Shown piece after piece: positions 1 through 7,638 of a stretch of 14,916 nucleotides of DNA. Positions within the stretch are counted from its first letter, which is position 1, and each line of letters starts with the position of its first letter. The DNA comes from JAKBCQ01 sp021807585. Lineage in GTDB: Bacteria > Planctomycetota > Planctomycetia > Isosphaerales > Isosphaeraceae. The stretch is taken from positions 1-14,916 of the forward strand of contig DAHWFG010000076.1 of NCBI GenBank assembly GCA_027325115.1, written 5' to 3'. Under the pieces are notes generated by a model, which was given only the letters and a program-made list of their open reading frames with translations, was not told the DNA's origin and ran no database searches. A program made the position numbers and the translations under genes.

Positions 1-398
1 TGAAGCGACTGGGAGGAACGATCGGGCGAGCGTGAATCTGTGAGGCGGAGAATCGACCAAACCCGTTCAATTAGGCGTTTAGAGCCGTTTGCAATTGTGT
101 TGTTGGGTAAACCGGCGTGCGAGTGCGTGGTGGATTCGCCGTTTGCGAGGGATTGGAGCGGCTCGACGCGACGCGGATGTGTGAACGCGGATGAATCGGC
201 TGAGGCGCGGTCTCTGCGAGGATCGCCTCGGGATCGCCTTGGCCGCAGCTTGGCGTCGCCTCGGCGTCAGCTTGGCATCGCCTTGGCGTCAGCTTGGCAT
301 CGCCCGTGTATCGCCTTGGCATCGCCTGGGCGCGATTGTCGAGACGGCTCGAGTCGTCGTGATATAAAATGAGGGGTGTACTCAATAAATAATTATCA
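1..398. other. Leftmost non-coding stretch
   Basis: No gene is recognised here. Open frames exist on both strands, but they encode Arg/Ala/Ser-rich peptides with no domain, no membrane segment and no convincing ribosome binding site. Their composition follows directly from the tandem repeat at 221-330. The last 35 bases before the nitrite reductase stop are AT-rich and contain no clear hairpin with a T-run, so no terminator is claimed. The first bases could belong to the control region or tail of a gene outside the window; this cannot be decided. Confidence 0.5.
221..330. repeat. 11-bp tandem repeat, ten degenerate units
   Basis: Cutting the sequence every 11 bases from 221 gives ten aligned units with consensus (C/G)(A/G)TCGCCTTGG, for example GATCGCCTTGG at 232, CATCGCCTTGG at 276 and TATCGCCTTGG at 309. 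Three units carry AGCTTGG instead of GCCTTGG. A 22-bp higher-order unit is also visible: CGTCAGCTTGGCATCGCC occurs exactly at 265-282 and 287-304. The array ends at about 330, where the period is lost. Eleven bases is close to one helical turn, so each unit presents the same face of the DNA. Function is unknown; slippage-generated filler and a repeated protein-binding site are both possible. Confidence 0.85.
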
Positions 399-3300
399 TT
401 AAATTAAAACAGATTTGACGGTTTTTTTTCCGAAGGTTTCGGTGTGGATGAGATCGCGGGGAACTTGTCGATTATCGAGGTAGGAGACGAGATCGCGGGT
501 CATATCTCCGGGTCCGCAGAGGAAATAGCGAGAGGATTCGAGGGGGTCGACGTGTCGTGCGAGGAGATCGGGATCGACGCGGCCGATTCCTCCCGACCAA
601 AGCGGGTCGGCTTGCGTGAGTGTGAGAACGAGTCGTAAATTGGGCATTCGGATTCGCAATTGATCGAGCTTGCGACTGAAGATCAGATCGCGCCGCGACC
701 TGGCCCCATAAAGCATCGTCACCGGGATATCGAGCTGTAAATCGTGGATTGTGTGGACGATGCACATCGCGGGAGTGACACCGCTCCCCGCGACCGCGAG
801 CACAATCGGCTCGCGATGCCGTTCAGGATCGAAAAAGAACCCCCCGCTCGGTCCCTTGACGTGAACATAATCTCCTGGTTTTAAAGCATGAATCGTCGGC
901 GAAACAATACCGCAAGGATTGCGTTTCACGGTCAGGTCGAGCGTCTCGCTCCGCGACGGCGGCGAGCTGATCGTAAAGCTCTTCCAAACTTCGCCGGAGG
1001 AATTTCGCACGCGGACCTTGAGATGTCTGCCCGCGACGTGATGAGGCAAGCGAGCGCGCTTGTTGTCGAGCCGGATCGTTTTGGTGTCGTGGGTTTCTTC
1101 GATCACCTCGAGAACGACCAAATCGGCTTCCTGATCGCACGATGTCGACGCGGCTCGACCGTTGAAGAATCCCGCGGTGAATCCGGCGAGAGTCGAAGGC
1201 GAATTCAAGGCCGATGTGGCGGCCGCGGTTTGAGCCGGCGAAGGATTCGCCGCCGAGGTCTCGCCGCGAAGTTCAACGAGCAATCGTCCCGCCTCGACCC
1301 GGATCGGATACGTCCGAATTGTACAGTTTGCGCCGTCGGTGCATCGTCCCGTCGCGGCGTCGAACGTCCAGTCGTGCCAGGGGCATGTAATCACACCTTG
1401 GGTGCAAGTTCCCTGTGCGAGCGGGCCTCCTTCATGGGGACAAAGGCCGTCGACGCAGCGAAGTACGCCCGCGTCGCTGAAGACCGCGAGTTCGCGACCG
1501 TCGACATCGACTGCGAGCCGTCGTTTCGCTTCGAGCTCGAGAGCCGACCCGACATCGCGAAGTCCGTCGGCGCGGACCTCGTTCTTCCTGACGGATTCGG
1601 ATTGATGGATTTTCACATCCGAAGAATCGGCGAATTCGGTCGCGGGCTCGGCGGGCGAACTCGAGTCGTTCGGCTCGCCGCCGGCGGGATCGATTCTGGC
1701 GAAGTGCTTGCGGAGGGACGAGCACTTGGGGCAGAAAAACGGCGGATCGTCGCCCGTATGACGATACGAACAATAATCACATATCCAGATATCAGGACGA
1801 TATTCGCTTTCGGCGATCGCGCGGGGAGCGGCGGCTTCACGCACGATCCGCTCGCGCCAGTAGCGACTGAACGTATCCCCCTCGGCTCGGTCGCGATCGA
1901 ACTCGCGCACGAGTCGTTCGATGAGTTCGGGAAGCTGATCGACGTCGACCCCCTTGACGTACGCGAGCCCGAGCTCGACCGGTCCGTGCGCTCCCCCTCC
2001 CAGGAAGACGTCGAAACCGTCGCGTACGCCCCCCGTTCGCCGCACTCGGACCCCTTTCAGGCCGATATCGGCGGTGTACGTTTGCGCGCAGGCGCTCGGG
2101 CATCCGCTCATGTTGATCTTAATATCATTGAGATTGATCCCTTTGGCTCGAAGCCGATCGATCAACGTGAACGCGTGCCCTTTGGTTTCGCTGACCGCGA
2201 TGTTACAAAACTGACGCCCGGTGCACGCGACGACGTTGCGAGTGACCGAATCGGCGTGATGATCGAGCCCCAATCGCCCCAGCGTACGCGACGCCTCGCT
2301 TCGTTTCGCCTCCTCAATATTTGGGATGACGATCCCTTGATCGTATGAGGCGCGAAGCGTGGAATCGCCCAGCGATTCGGCCAGATCCCCAAGCCCATGC
2401 ATTTGTTCATGTGTAAGTCTTCCAAGCGGGACGGATATCCCCATCGCCCACAAGCCGGCTTGTTTTTGCCGAAACCAGCCGATGAAATCCTCGCTCCGCT
2501 CGATCGCGGGGAGTTCGAGATCGTTCGGTTCCAGGCGATATCCGAGTCGGTCGTGAATTCGATCGAGGAACCCGTCGACGCCGATCCGTTCGATCAGGTA
2601 GCGCATCCGACCCCGATCGCGTTTCTCTCGCGAACCCTCGGCGCGAAAGACGTCGAGCGACGCGCGAAAGACTTCGGGCGCCTGATCTTCCGTCACCCAA
2701 ACCGGAACCTTCCACGCCAGGCGGGGGTTTTGCCCCTGCGTCCCCGCGAGCAACCAGTGGAATGTTACAGAGCCGTCGTCGCGCCGCGCCGCCACGAAAC
2801 TGACGTCCTGGGTCCAACAATGAAGCGCCGGAACGCCGCGCCCCTCCACGGCGACGTTAAACTTTCGCGGTAAATCCGAGTATTCTCGGCTATTCATAAA
2901 AACATCGGTCAATGTGCGGCAGAGGGGTCTTCCGTCGATCAGCTCCTCGGGGTCGATCCCCGCCCAGGGGTGGGTCATCACGTTGCGGACGTTATCGTGT
3001 CCGGTTTGCCTTCCGGTGAGACCGACGCGATCGAGCCGATCGACGATCTCGGGAAGATCACGAACGCCGAAGCCCTGAATCTGAATATTCCCCCGCGTCG
3101 TCACGTCCAAAATCGAGTAACCGATCCGCGCGATCGCGGCGAGTTCGCGCGCCTGGTCGGCGGAAAACTCACAACCTGGGATCCGCACTCGAATCATATA
3201 CCGACCGTCTTCAACTCGTTTGCGGTAAAAGATGCCGTGCCATTTCATCCGTTCGAGATCGGGCTCGGGAATCTGCGTCATCGGCGTTCGCTCGTTTGCG

Positions 3301-3428
3301 TAACGCACGACGTCGGGCCAAACATCAAACCCGTGCTTTTCCAATTTCCAGGCTTCAACTTTGTTCATCGCGGTGGATCCAAACACAAAAATTCCGCCGG
3401 CGCCGAGCACACGACCCCTCGGATTCAT
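399..3428 (-). CDS. nirA: Nitrite reductase fused to rubredoxin-like, Rieske and FAD/NAD(P)H reductase domains
   Basis: This is a 1009-residue assimilatory nitrite reductase that should reduce nitrite to ammonium in the cytoplasm. Residues ~60-530 form the two-fold ferredoxin-like plus siroheme/4Fe-4S core, with TTRGNIQIQG at 110-119 and cluster cysteines C402/C408 (CX5C) and C443/C447 (CX3C). Next come a rubredoxin-like knuckle (C550, C553, C566, C569) and an acidic linker. A Rieske domain (~632-720) has C663-P-H665 and C682-PW-H685, so it should hold a 2Fe-2S cluster. After a second linker, an FNR-type module (~766-1000) shows KSFT in place of the usual RxYS FAD motif, GIVS at 840, GSGVTP at 881 and CGPGDM at 971. 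Usual NirA proteins are 500-600 aa. There is no C-terminal plant-type ferredoxin domain. Start: Met1 has GGGAG 11 bases upstream; Met21 (base 3368) fits the usual NirA N-terminus and may be the true start. It is divergent from nasA. Confidence 0.93.
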   Translation of the reverse strand: MNPRGRVLGAGGIFVFGSTAMNKVEAWKLEKHGFDVWPDVVRYANERTPMTQIPEPDLERMKWHGIFYRKRVEDGRYMIRVRIPGCEFSADQARELAAIARIGYSILDVTTRGNIQIQGFGVRDLPEIVDRLDRVGLTGRQTGHDNVRNVMTHPWAGIDPEELIDGRPLCRTLTDVFMNSREYSDLPRKFNVAVEGRGVPALHCWTQDVSFVAARRDDGSVTFHWLLAGTQGQNPRLAWKVPVWVTEDQAPEVFRASLDVFRAEGSREKRDRGRMRYLIERIGVDGFLDRIHDRLGYRLEPNDLELPAIERSEDFIGWFRQKQAGLWAMGISVPLGRLTHEQMHGLGDLAESLGDSTLRASYDQGIVIPNIEEAKRSEASRTLGRLGLDHHADSVTRNVVACTGRQFCNIAVSETKGHAFTLIDRLRAKGINLNDIKINMSGCPSACAQTYTADIGLKGVRVRRTGGVRDGFDVFLGGGAHGPVELGLAYVKGVDVDQLPELIERLVREFDRDRAEGDTFSRYWRERIVREAAAPRAIAESEYRPDIWICDYCSYRHTGDDPPFFCPKCSSLRKHFARIDPAGGEPNDSSSPAEPATEFADSSDVKIHQSESVRKNEVRADGLRDVGSALELEAKRRLAVDVDGRELAVFSDAGVLRCVDGLCPHEGGPLAQGTCTQGVITCPWHDWTFDAATGRCTDGANCTIRTYPIRVEAGRLLVELRGETSAANPSPAQTAAATSALNSPSTLAGFTAGFFNGRAASTSCDQEADLVVLEVIEETHDTKTIRLDNKRARLPHHVAGRHLKVRVRNSSGEVWKSFTISSPPSRSETLDLTVKRNPCGIVSPTIHALKPGDYVHVKGPSGGFFFDPERHREPIVLAVAGSGVTPAMCIVHTIHDLQLDIPVTMLYGARSRRDLIFSRKLDQLRIRMPNLRLVLTLTQADPLWSGGIGRVDPDLLARHVDPLESSRYFLCGPGDMTRDLVSYLDNRQVPRDLIHTETFGKKTVKSVLI

Positions 3429-3518
3429 GCCGATTCAATCTCCCGCAACTTAAGTGCAAACCCAGGGCCTAAACCGACGGAATCGCCGAGGTTGATTATT
3501 TCGATCATAACTCACATT

Positions 3519-3560
3519 AAATCAAACGGTTACAGCACAAACATCGGCGATGTTTGATTT
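3519..3560. promoter_or_regulatory. Nested palindromes upstream of nirA, operator candidate
   Basis: Two perfect inverted repeats overlap here. The inner one, 3538-3556, is CAAACATCG-G-CGATGTTTG: 9-bp arms around one central base, the form expected of a dimeric repressor or activator site. The outer one pairs AAATCAAAC (3519-3527) with GTTTGATTT (3552-3560), again 9 of 9. Both lie 91-132 bp upstream of the first nirA start codon, in the divergent nirA/nasA region. The symmetry is seen directly; binding of a nitrogen or nitrate regulator is inference, and no regulator gene is in the window. I do not recognise the motif as a known NtcA, NtrC or NarL site. Confidence 0.6.
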
Positions 3561-3574
3561 CAAGAGATTCTCGT

Positions 3575-3599
3575 GTAACGCATTAAAAGCGCGCGTTAC
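3575..3599. promoter_or_regulatory. Inverted repeat GTAACGC-N11-GCGTTAC
   Basis: Seven-base arms (3575-3581 and 3593-3599) pair perfectly across an 11-base spacer, putting the half-sites 18 bp apart centre to centre. It lies between the nested palindromes and the nasA-side palindromes of the same divergent region, so it could serve either gene. Function is inferred only from position and symmetry. Confidence 0.4.
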
Positions 3600-3729
3600 C
3601 GCTTTAGAATTGAGCACCAGGTTGTCGCTGTTCATCACGAACATCGAAGCCTTCGTTACTTCATATCGGCGTCCTAGATTTGGGGCGATCATGCTGAAAG
3701 ATACGGCTTTTGAGTGGTACGATGAATTT

Positions 3730-3777
3730 GCTAGAATCTAAATATGATATTTCAAGATTGTAGCTTAGATTCTAAGC
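3730..3777. promoter_or_regulatory. Paired TAGAWTCTA palindromes upstream of nasA
   Basis: TAGAATCTA (3732-3740) and TAGATTCTA (3766-3774) are each palindromic around one base and sit 34 bp apart. The second is embedded in a 15-base dyad, GCTTAGATTCTAAGC (3763-3777). Because each copy is self-complementary, the two together could also form a 10-bp stem with a 23-base loop. They end 96 bp before the nasA ATG at 3873. This arrangement suggests two sites for one dimeric regulator controlling nasA-narK. An RNA hairpin in the leader is the alternative. There is no following T-run, so a terminator is unlikely. Confidence 0.5.
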
Positions 3778-3872
3778 ACTGGTGACGGTATCGACGGCAT
3801 GAAGTTTGCTGAGCAGATGAGATCGCGAGGTTGAGTCGGTCGATTGTTCCGTCGAATCGAGATGATAACGCC

Positions 3873-6071
3873 ATGATATCGCCGCCCCTTGAAGTTCAGT
3901 TGTCGACGTGCGGCGAGTCGATTTGCCCTTACTGCGGGGTGGGTTGTCGGCTCACCGTCGAGGCCGAGGATGACGGACTCAAACGCGTTCGAGGGGTTGA
4001 AGACGCCCCCGCCAATCTCGGCGGGATCTGTGCCAAGGGAGCGACGCTTGGCGATGTGATTCAAACCGACGATCGTGTTCAGAGGCCGATGATGCGAGCC
4101 GACCGTTCGGCCGAGTTCGTTGAAACGACCTGGGAACAATCGCTCGCGTGGACCGCGGCCCGCTTTCGCGCGATCATCGCGACTCACGGTCCCGACTCCG
4201 TGGCGTTCTACGGCAGCGGCCAGCTCGACACCGAAGCCGTCTACCTTGTGGGCAAACTTTTCAAAGGGTCGATCGGCACAAATAATACCGACTCGAACAG
4301 CCGTTTATGCATGGCGTCGGCGGTCGCGGGGTATCGATCGAGCCTCGGATCCGACGGCCCGCCGACTTGTTATGAAGACATCGACGATAGCGATTGTATC
4401 GTCGTTTGGGGTTCCAACATGGCCGAGGCGCATCCGGTGACGTTCGACCGGGTGAAGGCGCGGCGTAAGGACGATCCCCGCGTCGATCTGATCGTCGTCG
4501 ATCCTCGATTCACTCCGACCGCCAAAGCGGCTTCGTTGCACGTCGCGGTCGCTCCCGGAGGCGACATCGCGCTGGCGAACGCGGTCGCGCGGTTGTTGAT
4601 CGAACGCGGAGCGGTCGACGCCGATTTTGTGGCCGATCATGTGGCCGGTTTCACCGAATACCGCGATCAACTGCTCGCGGCCGATTGGCGATCGCTCGTC
4701 GACTCGGCGGGCGTTTCTGCTCCGGTCGTCAGCCAATTCGCGGATCGCATCGCTCGCTCAAAACGCTTGCTCACGTTTTATAGTATGGGGATGAATCAAA
4801 GCACCGTGGGCGTCTGGAAGAACAACAGCCTTATTAATATTCATCTCATTACAGGACAAATCGGTCGCCGCGGCGCGGGTCCGTTCAGCCTGACGGGTCA
4901 GCCCAACGCGATGGGAGGGCGTGAGGCGGGTCTGCTCGCGCAGCAGCTTCCGGGTTATCGCCAGGTCGACGACGCCGATCATCGCGGCGAACTCGAGCGT
5001 TATTGGGACTTGCCGGCGGGATCGATCTCCGAACGTCCCGGGCTGACCGCCGTCGAGATGTTCCGCGCCCTCGAAACGGGACGATTGAAAGCGATCTGGA
5101 TCGCCGCGACGAACCCGATGGTGAGCCTTCCCGATCTGCACCAGGCCAAACGCGCGCTGGCGAAGGCCGAACTCGTCGTCGTCTCGGACGCGTATCATCC
5201 CACCGAGACGTCGCGGATGGCCGACGTGATCTTCCCCGCGGCTCAGTGGAGCGAAAAGGAAGGGACGAGTACAAACAGCGAACGGATGGTTTCGTACAGC
5301 GAGGCGATCGTCGCGCCTCCCGGCGAGGCCCTTCCCGACTGGAAAATCCTCGCCGATTTCGGCCGCGCTCTTGGATATACTGGATTCGATTATGATTCCG
5401 CGGATCAGGTTTGGGATGAATTCATTCCTTTAACTTCAGGACGCGTGTGCGACATGGCGGGAATCACCGCCGAGCGTCTTCGCCGCGAACGACACGTGCA
5501 ATGGCCTTGTCCGAGCGTCGATCATCCGGGATCGAAACGACTTTATCTCGATCGGATCTTCCCCACCGAAGACGGCAAGGCTCGCTTGCTGGCGCGGCCG
5601 CACCGCGAACCGCGCGAGAAACCCGACGACGATTATCCATTAGTACTGACAACAGGACGCGTTTACGCACACTGGCACACGCTGACGCGCACGGGGAAAT
5701 CGGCGAAGCTCAATCGCCGCGAACCGGGGCCGTACGTTGAGGTTCATCCCGACGACGCCGCCGATTTCGGTCTTGAAGACGGCAAGCTCGCCGAGGTGAC
5801 GAGTCCGCGCGGCGCGCTCAGACTTCCGGTTCGGCTCAATCAAGGGATGCGCAGGGGGCTCGCGTTCATTCCGTTTCATTGGGGCGCCGAGCTCGTCGCC
5901 GCGAATTACCTGACGATCGCCGCGGTCGATCGCGTTTCCAAACAACCCGAATTCAAATATTGCTCCATAAGAATCGAACCCGTGCACGCGCGCCGCTCGC
6001 CGAGGAACGGCGAGACCGCCGGCGGATCGCGATCGAACCTTGTCGAAACATCGCGGCGAGCGCGAACCTGA
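3873..6071 (+). CDS. nasA: Assimilatory nitrate reductase, molybdopterin catalytic subunit
   Basis: This 732-residue cytoplasmic enzyme should reduce nitrate to nitrite with a bis-MGD molybdenum cofactor and one 4Fe-4S cluster. The N-terminal cluster motif is C18-PY-C21-GVG-C25 with C53 in GGICAKG. NTDSNSRLC ends at C146, the expected molybdenum ligand. Further family signatures are LTGQPNAMGGREAG (~340-353), FPAAQWSEKEGTSTNSERM (~454-472) and, in the C-terminal cofactor domain, TGRVYAHWHTLTRTGKSAKLN (~594-614). Length is short for NasA forms that carry a C-terminal BFD-type 2Fe-2S domain; none is visible, only a basic tail. The ATG at 3873 is chosen because it sits close to the CPYC motif; an in-frame TTG at 3831 has GAGG directly abutting it, which is too close to serve. 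It is followed by narK after 57 bp, probably as one operon. Confidence 0.95.
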   Translation: MISPPLEVQLSTCGESICPYCGVGCRLTVEAEDDGLKRVRGVEDAPANLGGICAKGATLGDVIQTDDRVQRPMMRADRSAEFVETTWEQSLAWTAARFRAIIATHGPDSVAFYGSGQLDTEAVYLVGKLFKGSIGTNNTDSNSRLCMASAVAGYRSSLGSDGPPTCYEDIDDSDCIVVWGSNMAEAHPVTFDRVKARRKDDPRVDLIVVDPRFTPTAKAASLHVAVAPGGDIALANAVARLLIERGAVDADFVADHVAGFTEYRDQLLAADWRSLVDSAGVSAPVVSQFADRIARSKRLLTFYSMGMNQSTVGVWKNNSLINIHLITGQIGRRGAGPFSLTGQPNAMGGREAGLLAQQLPGYRQVDDADHRGELERYWDLPAGSISERPGLTAVEMFRALETGRLKAIWIAATNPMVSLPDLHQAKRALAKAELVVVSDAYHPTETSRMADVIFPAAQWSEKEGTSTNSERMVSYSEAIVAPPGEALPDWKILADFGRALGYTGFDYDSADQVWDEFIPLTSGRVCDMAGITAERLRRERHVQWPCPSVDHPGSKRLYLDRIFPTEDGKARLLARPHREPREKPDDDYPLVLTTGRVYAHWHTLTRTGKSAKLNRREPGPYVEVHPDDAADFGLEDGKLAEVTSPRGALRLPVRLNQGMRRGLAFIPFHWGAELVAANYLTIAAVDRVSKQPEFKYCSIRIEPVHARRSPRNGETAGGSRSNLVETSRRART

Positions 6072-6128
6072 AGATTGTAATGAGTTCATGCATATTTATC
6101 ATTTTAGTCACTTTGGGGAATACGATTG

Positions 6129-7394
6129 ATGAATCCGGGCGAGATGCGGCGGTCGGGTCATTGGCCCACGCTTTTATGTGCGTTTTTGTATTTTGATATA
6201 AGTTTTATGATATGGGTATTGCTCGGGGCGCTCGGCGTCGGTCTCGCCGCCGAATTCCATCTCGACGCGGCGTCGAAGGGATTGATGGTGGCGGTACCGA
6301 TTCTCGGCGGTTCGATCCTTCGCCTCGGCATGGGGATTCTGGCGGATCGATGGGGCGCCAAAAGAACGGGGCTTCTGGGACTGGCGACGACGACGATTCC
6401 GCTGTTGCTTGGATATTTTTGGGTTAATAACTTTTCACAGCTTTTGATCGTTGGTTTGTTGCTGGGAGTGGCGGGGGCGAGCTTCGCGGTCGCGCTTCCG
6501 CTCGCGAGCCGGTGGTATCCTCCCGAGCGACAGGGGTTCGTGCTGGGAATCGCGGGGGCTGGGAACAGCGGAACGCTGATTTCGATGGTGTTCGCGCCTC
6601 GGCTCGCTCCCTACCTGGGTTGGCGCGGCGTATTCGCTTTGTGTTTGATTCCCGTGATCGTCACGTTCATCGTCTTCGCTCTCTTTGCCCAAGACGCGCC
6701 CGGTCGACCCGCGCCCAAAAGGGTGAGCGATTATGTGAAGCTCCTCGGCCGAGCCGACACCTACCGGTTCTGTTTCTTTTATTCGGTGACGTTCGGCGGA
6801 TTCGTCGGTTTAAGTAGTTATTTGCCGATATTTTTTAAAGACCGCTACGGAATTGATCCGGTGCGGGCGGGGATGTTGACGATGATTTGCGGAGCGGCGG
6901 GATCGTTTCTCAGGCCCGTCGGCGGTTACTTATCCGATCGGTTCGGCGGCGTCGGCGTCCTTTCGGTGTTGTTCGTTTTGTTGACCGCGGCTGCTGGGCT
7001 GATGTCCACCTCTCCGCCGATCGCCCTTGGGATGACGACACTCGTGTTCGCGATGGCGATTCTCGGGCTCGGGAACGGGTCGGTGTTTCAGCTTGTTCCG
7101 CAACGATTCGCCAAGGATATGGGGGTGATCACGGGTTGGGTGGGGGCCGCGGGGGGCTTCGGCGGTTTCGGCTTGCCGATCATCCTCGGACGCTTATACC
7201 AAGCGACGGGAAGCTTTGGCCCCGGGTTTTTGATGCTCGCGCTGATCGGGGTCTCGGCGACGTTTGCGATCCGCCGAATCGGCGCCGCGCCGGGCGAAGC
7301 TTTCGTCGCGCGAACCGAGCGCGAGCCCGCCGAGATCGTGTACGGAAACGAACTCCCCCCCGTCTTGGCGCCCGCGGCGTTCGAAACGACGTGA
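6129..7394 (+). CDS. narK: Nitrate/nitrite MFS transporter (NNP family)
   Basis: This is a 421-residue inner-membrane carrier with about 12 hydrophobic segments, predicted to bring nitrate into the cell for NasA and perhaps exchange nitrite. The two halves carry matching signatures: RLGMGILADRWGAKRTG in TM2 and RPVGGYLSDRFGG in TM8, giving the paired substrate arginines R65 and R262. The nitrate signatures are GAGNSGT (~143-149) and WVGAAGGFGGFGLP (~337-350). These glycine-rich motifs separate the NNP family from other MFS porters. The length is typical of a single-domain NarK, and the C-terminal ~40 residues are a polar tail. The ATG at 6129 is preferred, with GGGGA at 6115-6119, nine bases upstream; a TTG directly before it is in frame. 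It follows nasA closely and is likely co-transcribed. Confidence 0.94.
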   Translation: MNPGEMRRSGHWPTLLCAFLYFDISFMIWVLLGALGVGLAAEFHLDAASKGLMVAVPILGGSILRLGMGILADRWGAKRTGLLGLATTTIPLLLGYFWVNNFSQLLIVGLLLGVAGASFAVALPLASRWYPPERQGFVLGIAGAGNSGTLISMVFAPRLAPYLGWRGVFALCLIPVIVTFIVFALFAQDAPGRPAPKRVSDYVKLLGRADTYRFCFFYSVTFGGFVGLSSYLPIFFKDRYGIDPVRAGMLTMICGAAGSFLRPVGGYLSDRFGGVGVLSVLFVLLTAAAGLMSTSPPIALGMTTLVFAMAILGLGNGSVFQLVPQRFAKDMGVITGWVGAAGGFGGFGLPIILGRLYQATGSFGPGFLMLALIGVSATFAIRRIGAAPGEAFVARTEREPAEIVYGNELPPVLAPAAFETT

Positions 7395-7626
7395 GCAGCT
7401 ACTCAAACTAAAAAATACATTGATATTATGTTATTAATGTGTTATAAGCGAGGCTTGCTTCAAGGATCGCCCTTTTGAAAGCATGTGCGAATATAACGGT
7501 GTTTTTAAGGCGGACGAGGAGTCGACCGAACCGATCTCTCTTCTTCCATCCTCCAGGGAATCGGCCTCTGGTCGAACGCTTTGTGCTCGCGTAAGATCAA
7601 GACAAATGTCTTGTTTTCGCGTCTCC

Positions 7627-7633
7627 GGGAGGG
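7627..7633 (+). promoter_or_regulatory. Ribosome binding site deciding the start at 7639
   Basis: GGGAGGG lies five bases upstream of the ATG at 7639. It is the strongest Shine-Dalgarno match in this part of the window and argues against the longer in-frame start at 7483. Confidence 0.7.
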
Positions 7634-7638
7634 CGTTG

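Noticed and set aside
40..372. 110-codon open frame covering the 11-bp repeat
   Set aside because: The peptide is a by-product of the repeat, no ribosome binding site is present, and an equally long frame exists on the opposite strand.
888..2348. 486-codon open frame on the plus strand inside nirA
   Set aside because: It lies entirely antisense to the clearly identified nitrite reductase fusion, is Arg/Gly-rich without any domain, and is explained by GC-rich codon bias leaving the opposite strand open.
3680..3696. TTGGGGCGATCATGCTG, similar to a sigma-54 -24/-12 promoter for nasA
   Set aside because: The GG and GC elements are nine rather than ten bases apart and the flanking consensus is poor. 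Wrong spacing abolishes sigma-54 recognition.
3550..3741. 63-codon open frame in the nirA/nasA control region
   Set aside because: It begins inside the nested palindrome, has no ribosome binding site, no recognisable domain and lower GC than the genes. It is better explained as regulatory DNA.
7483..7638. N-terminal extension of the unknown membrane protein (52 codons)
   Set aside because: The added residues are polar and featureless, would bury the signal-like segment, and the internal ATG at 7639 has a near-perfect ribosome binding site.
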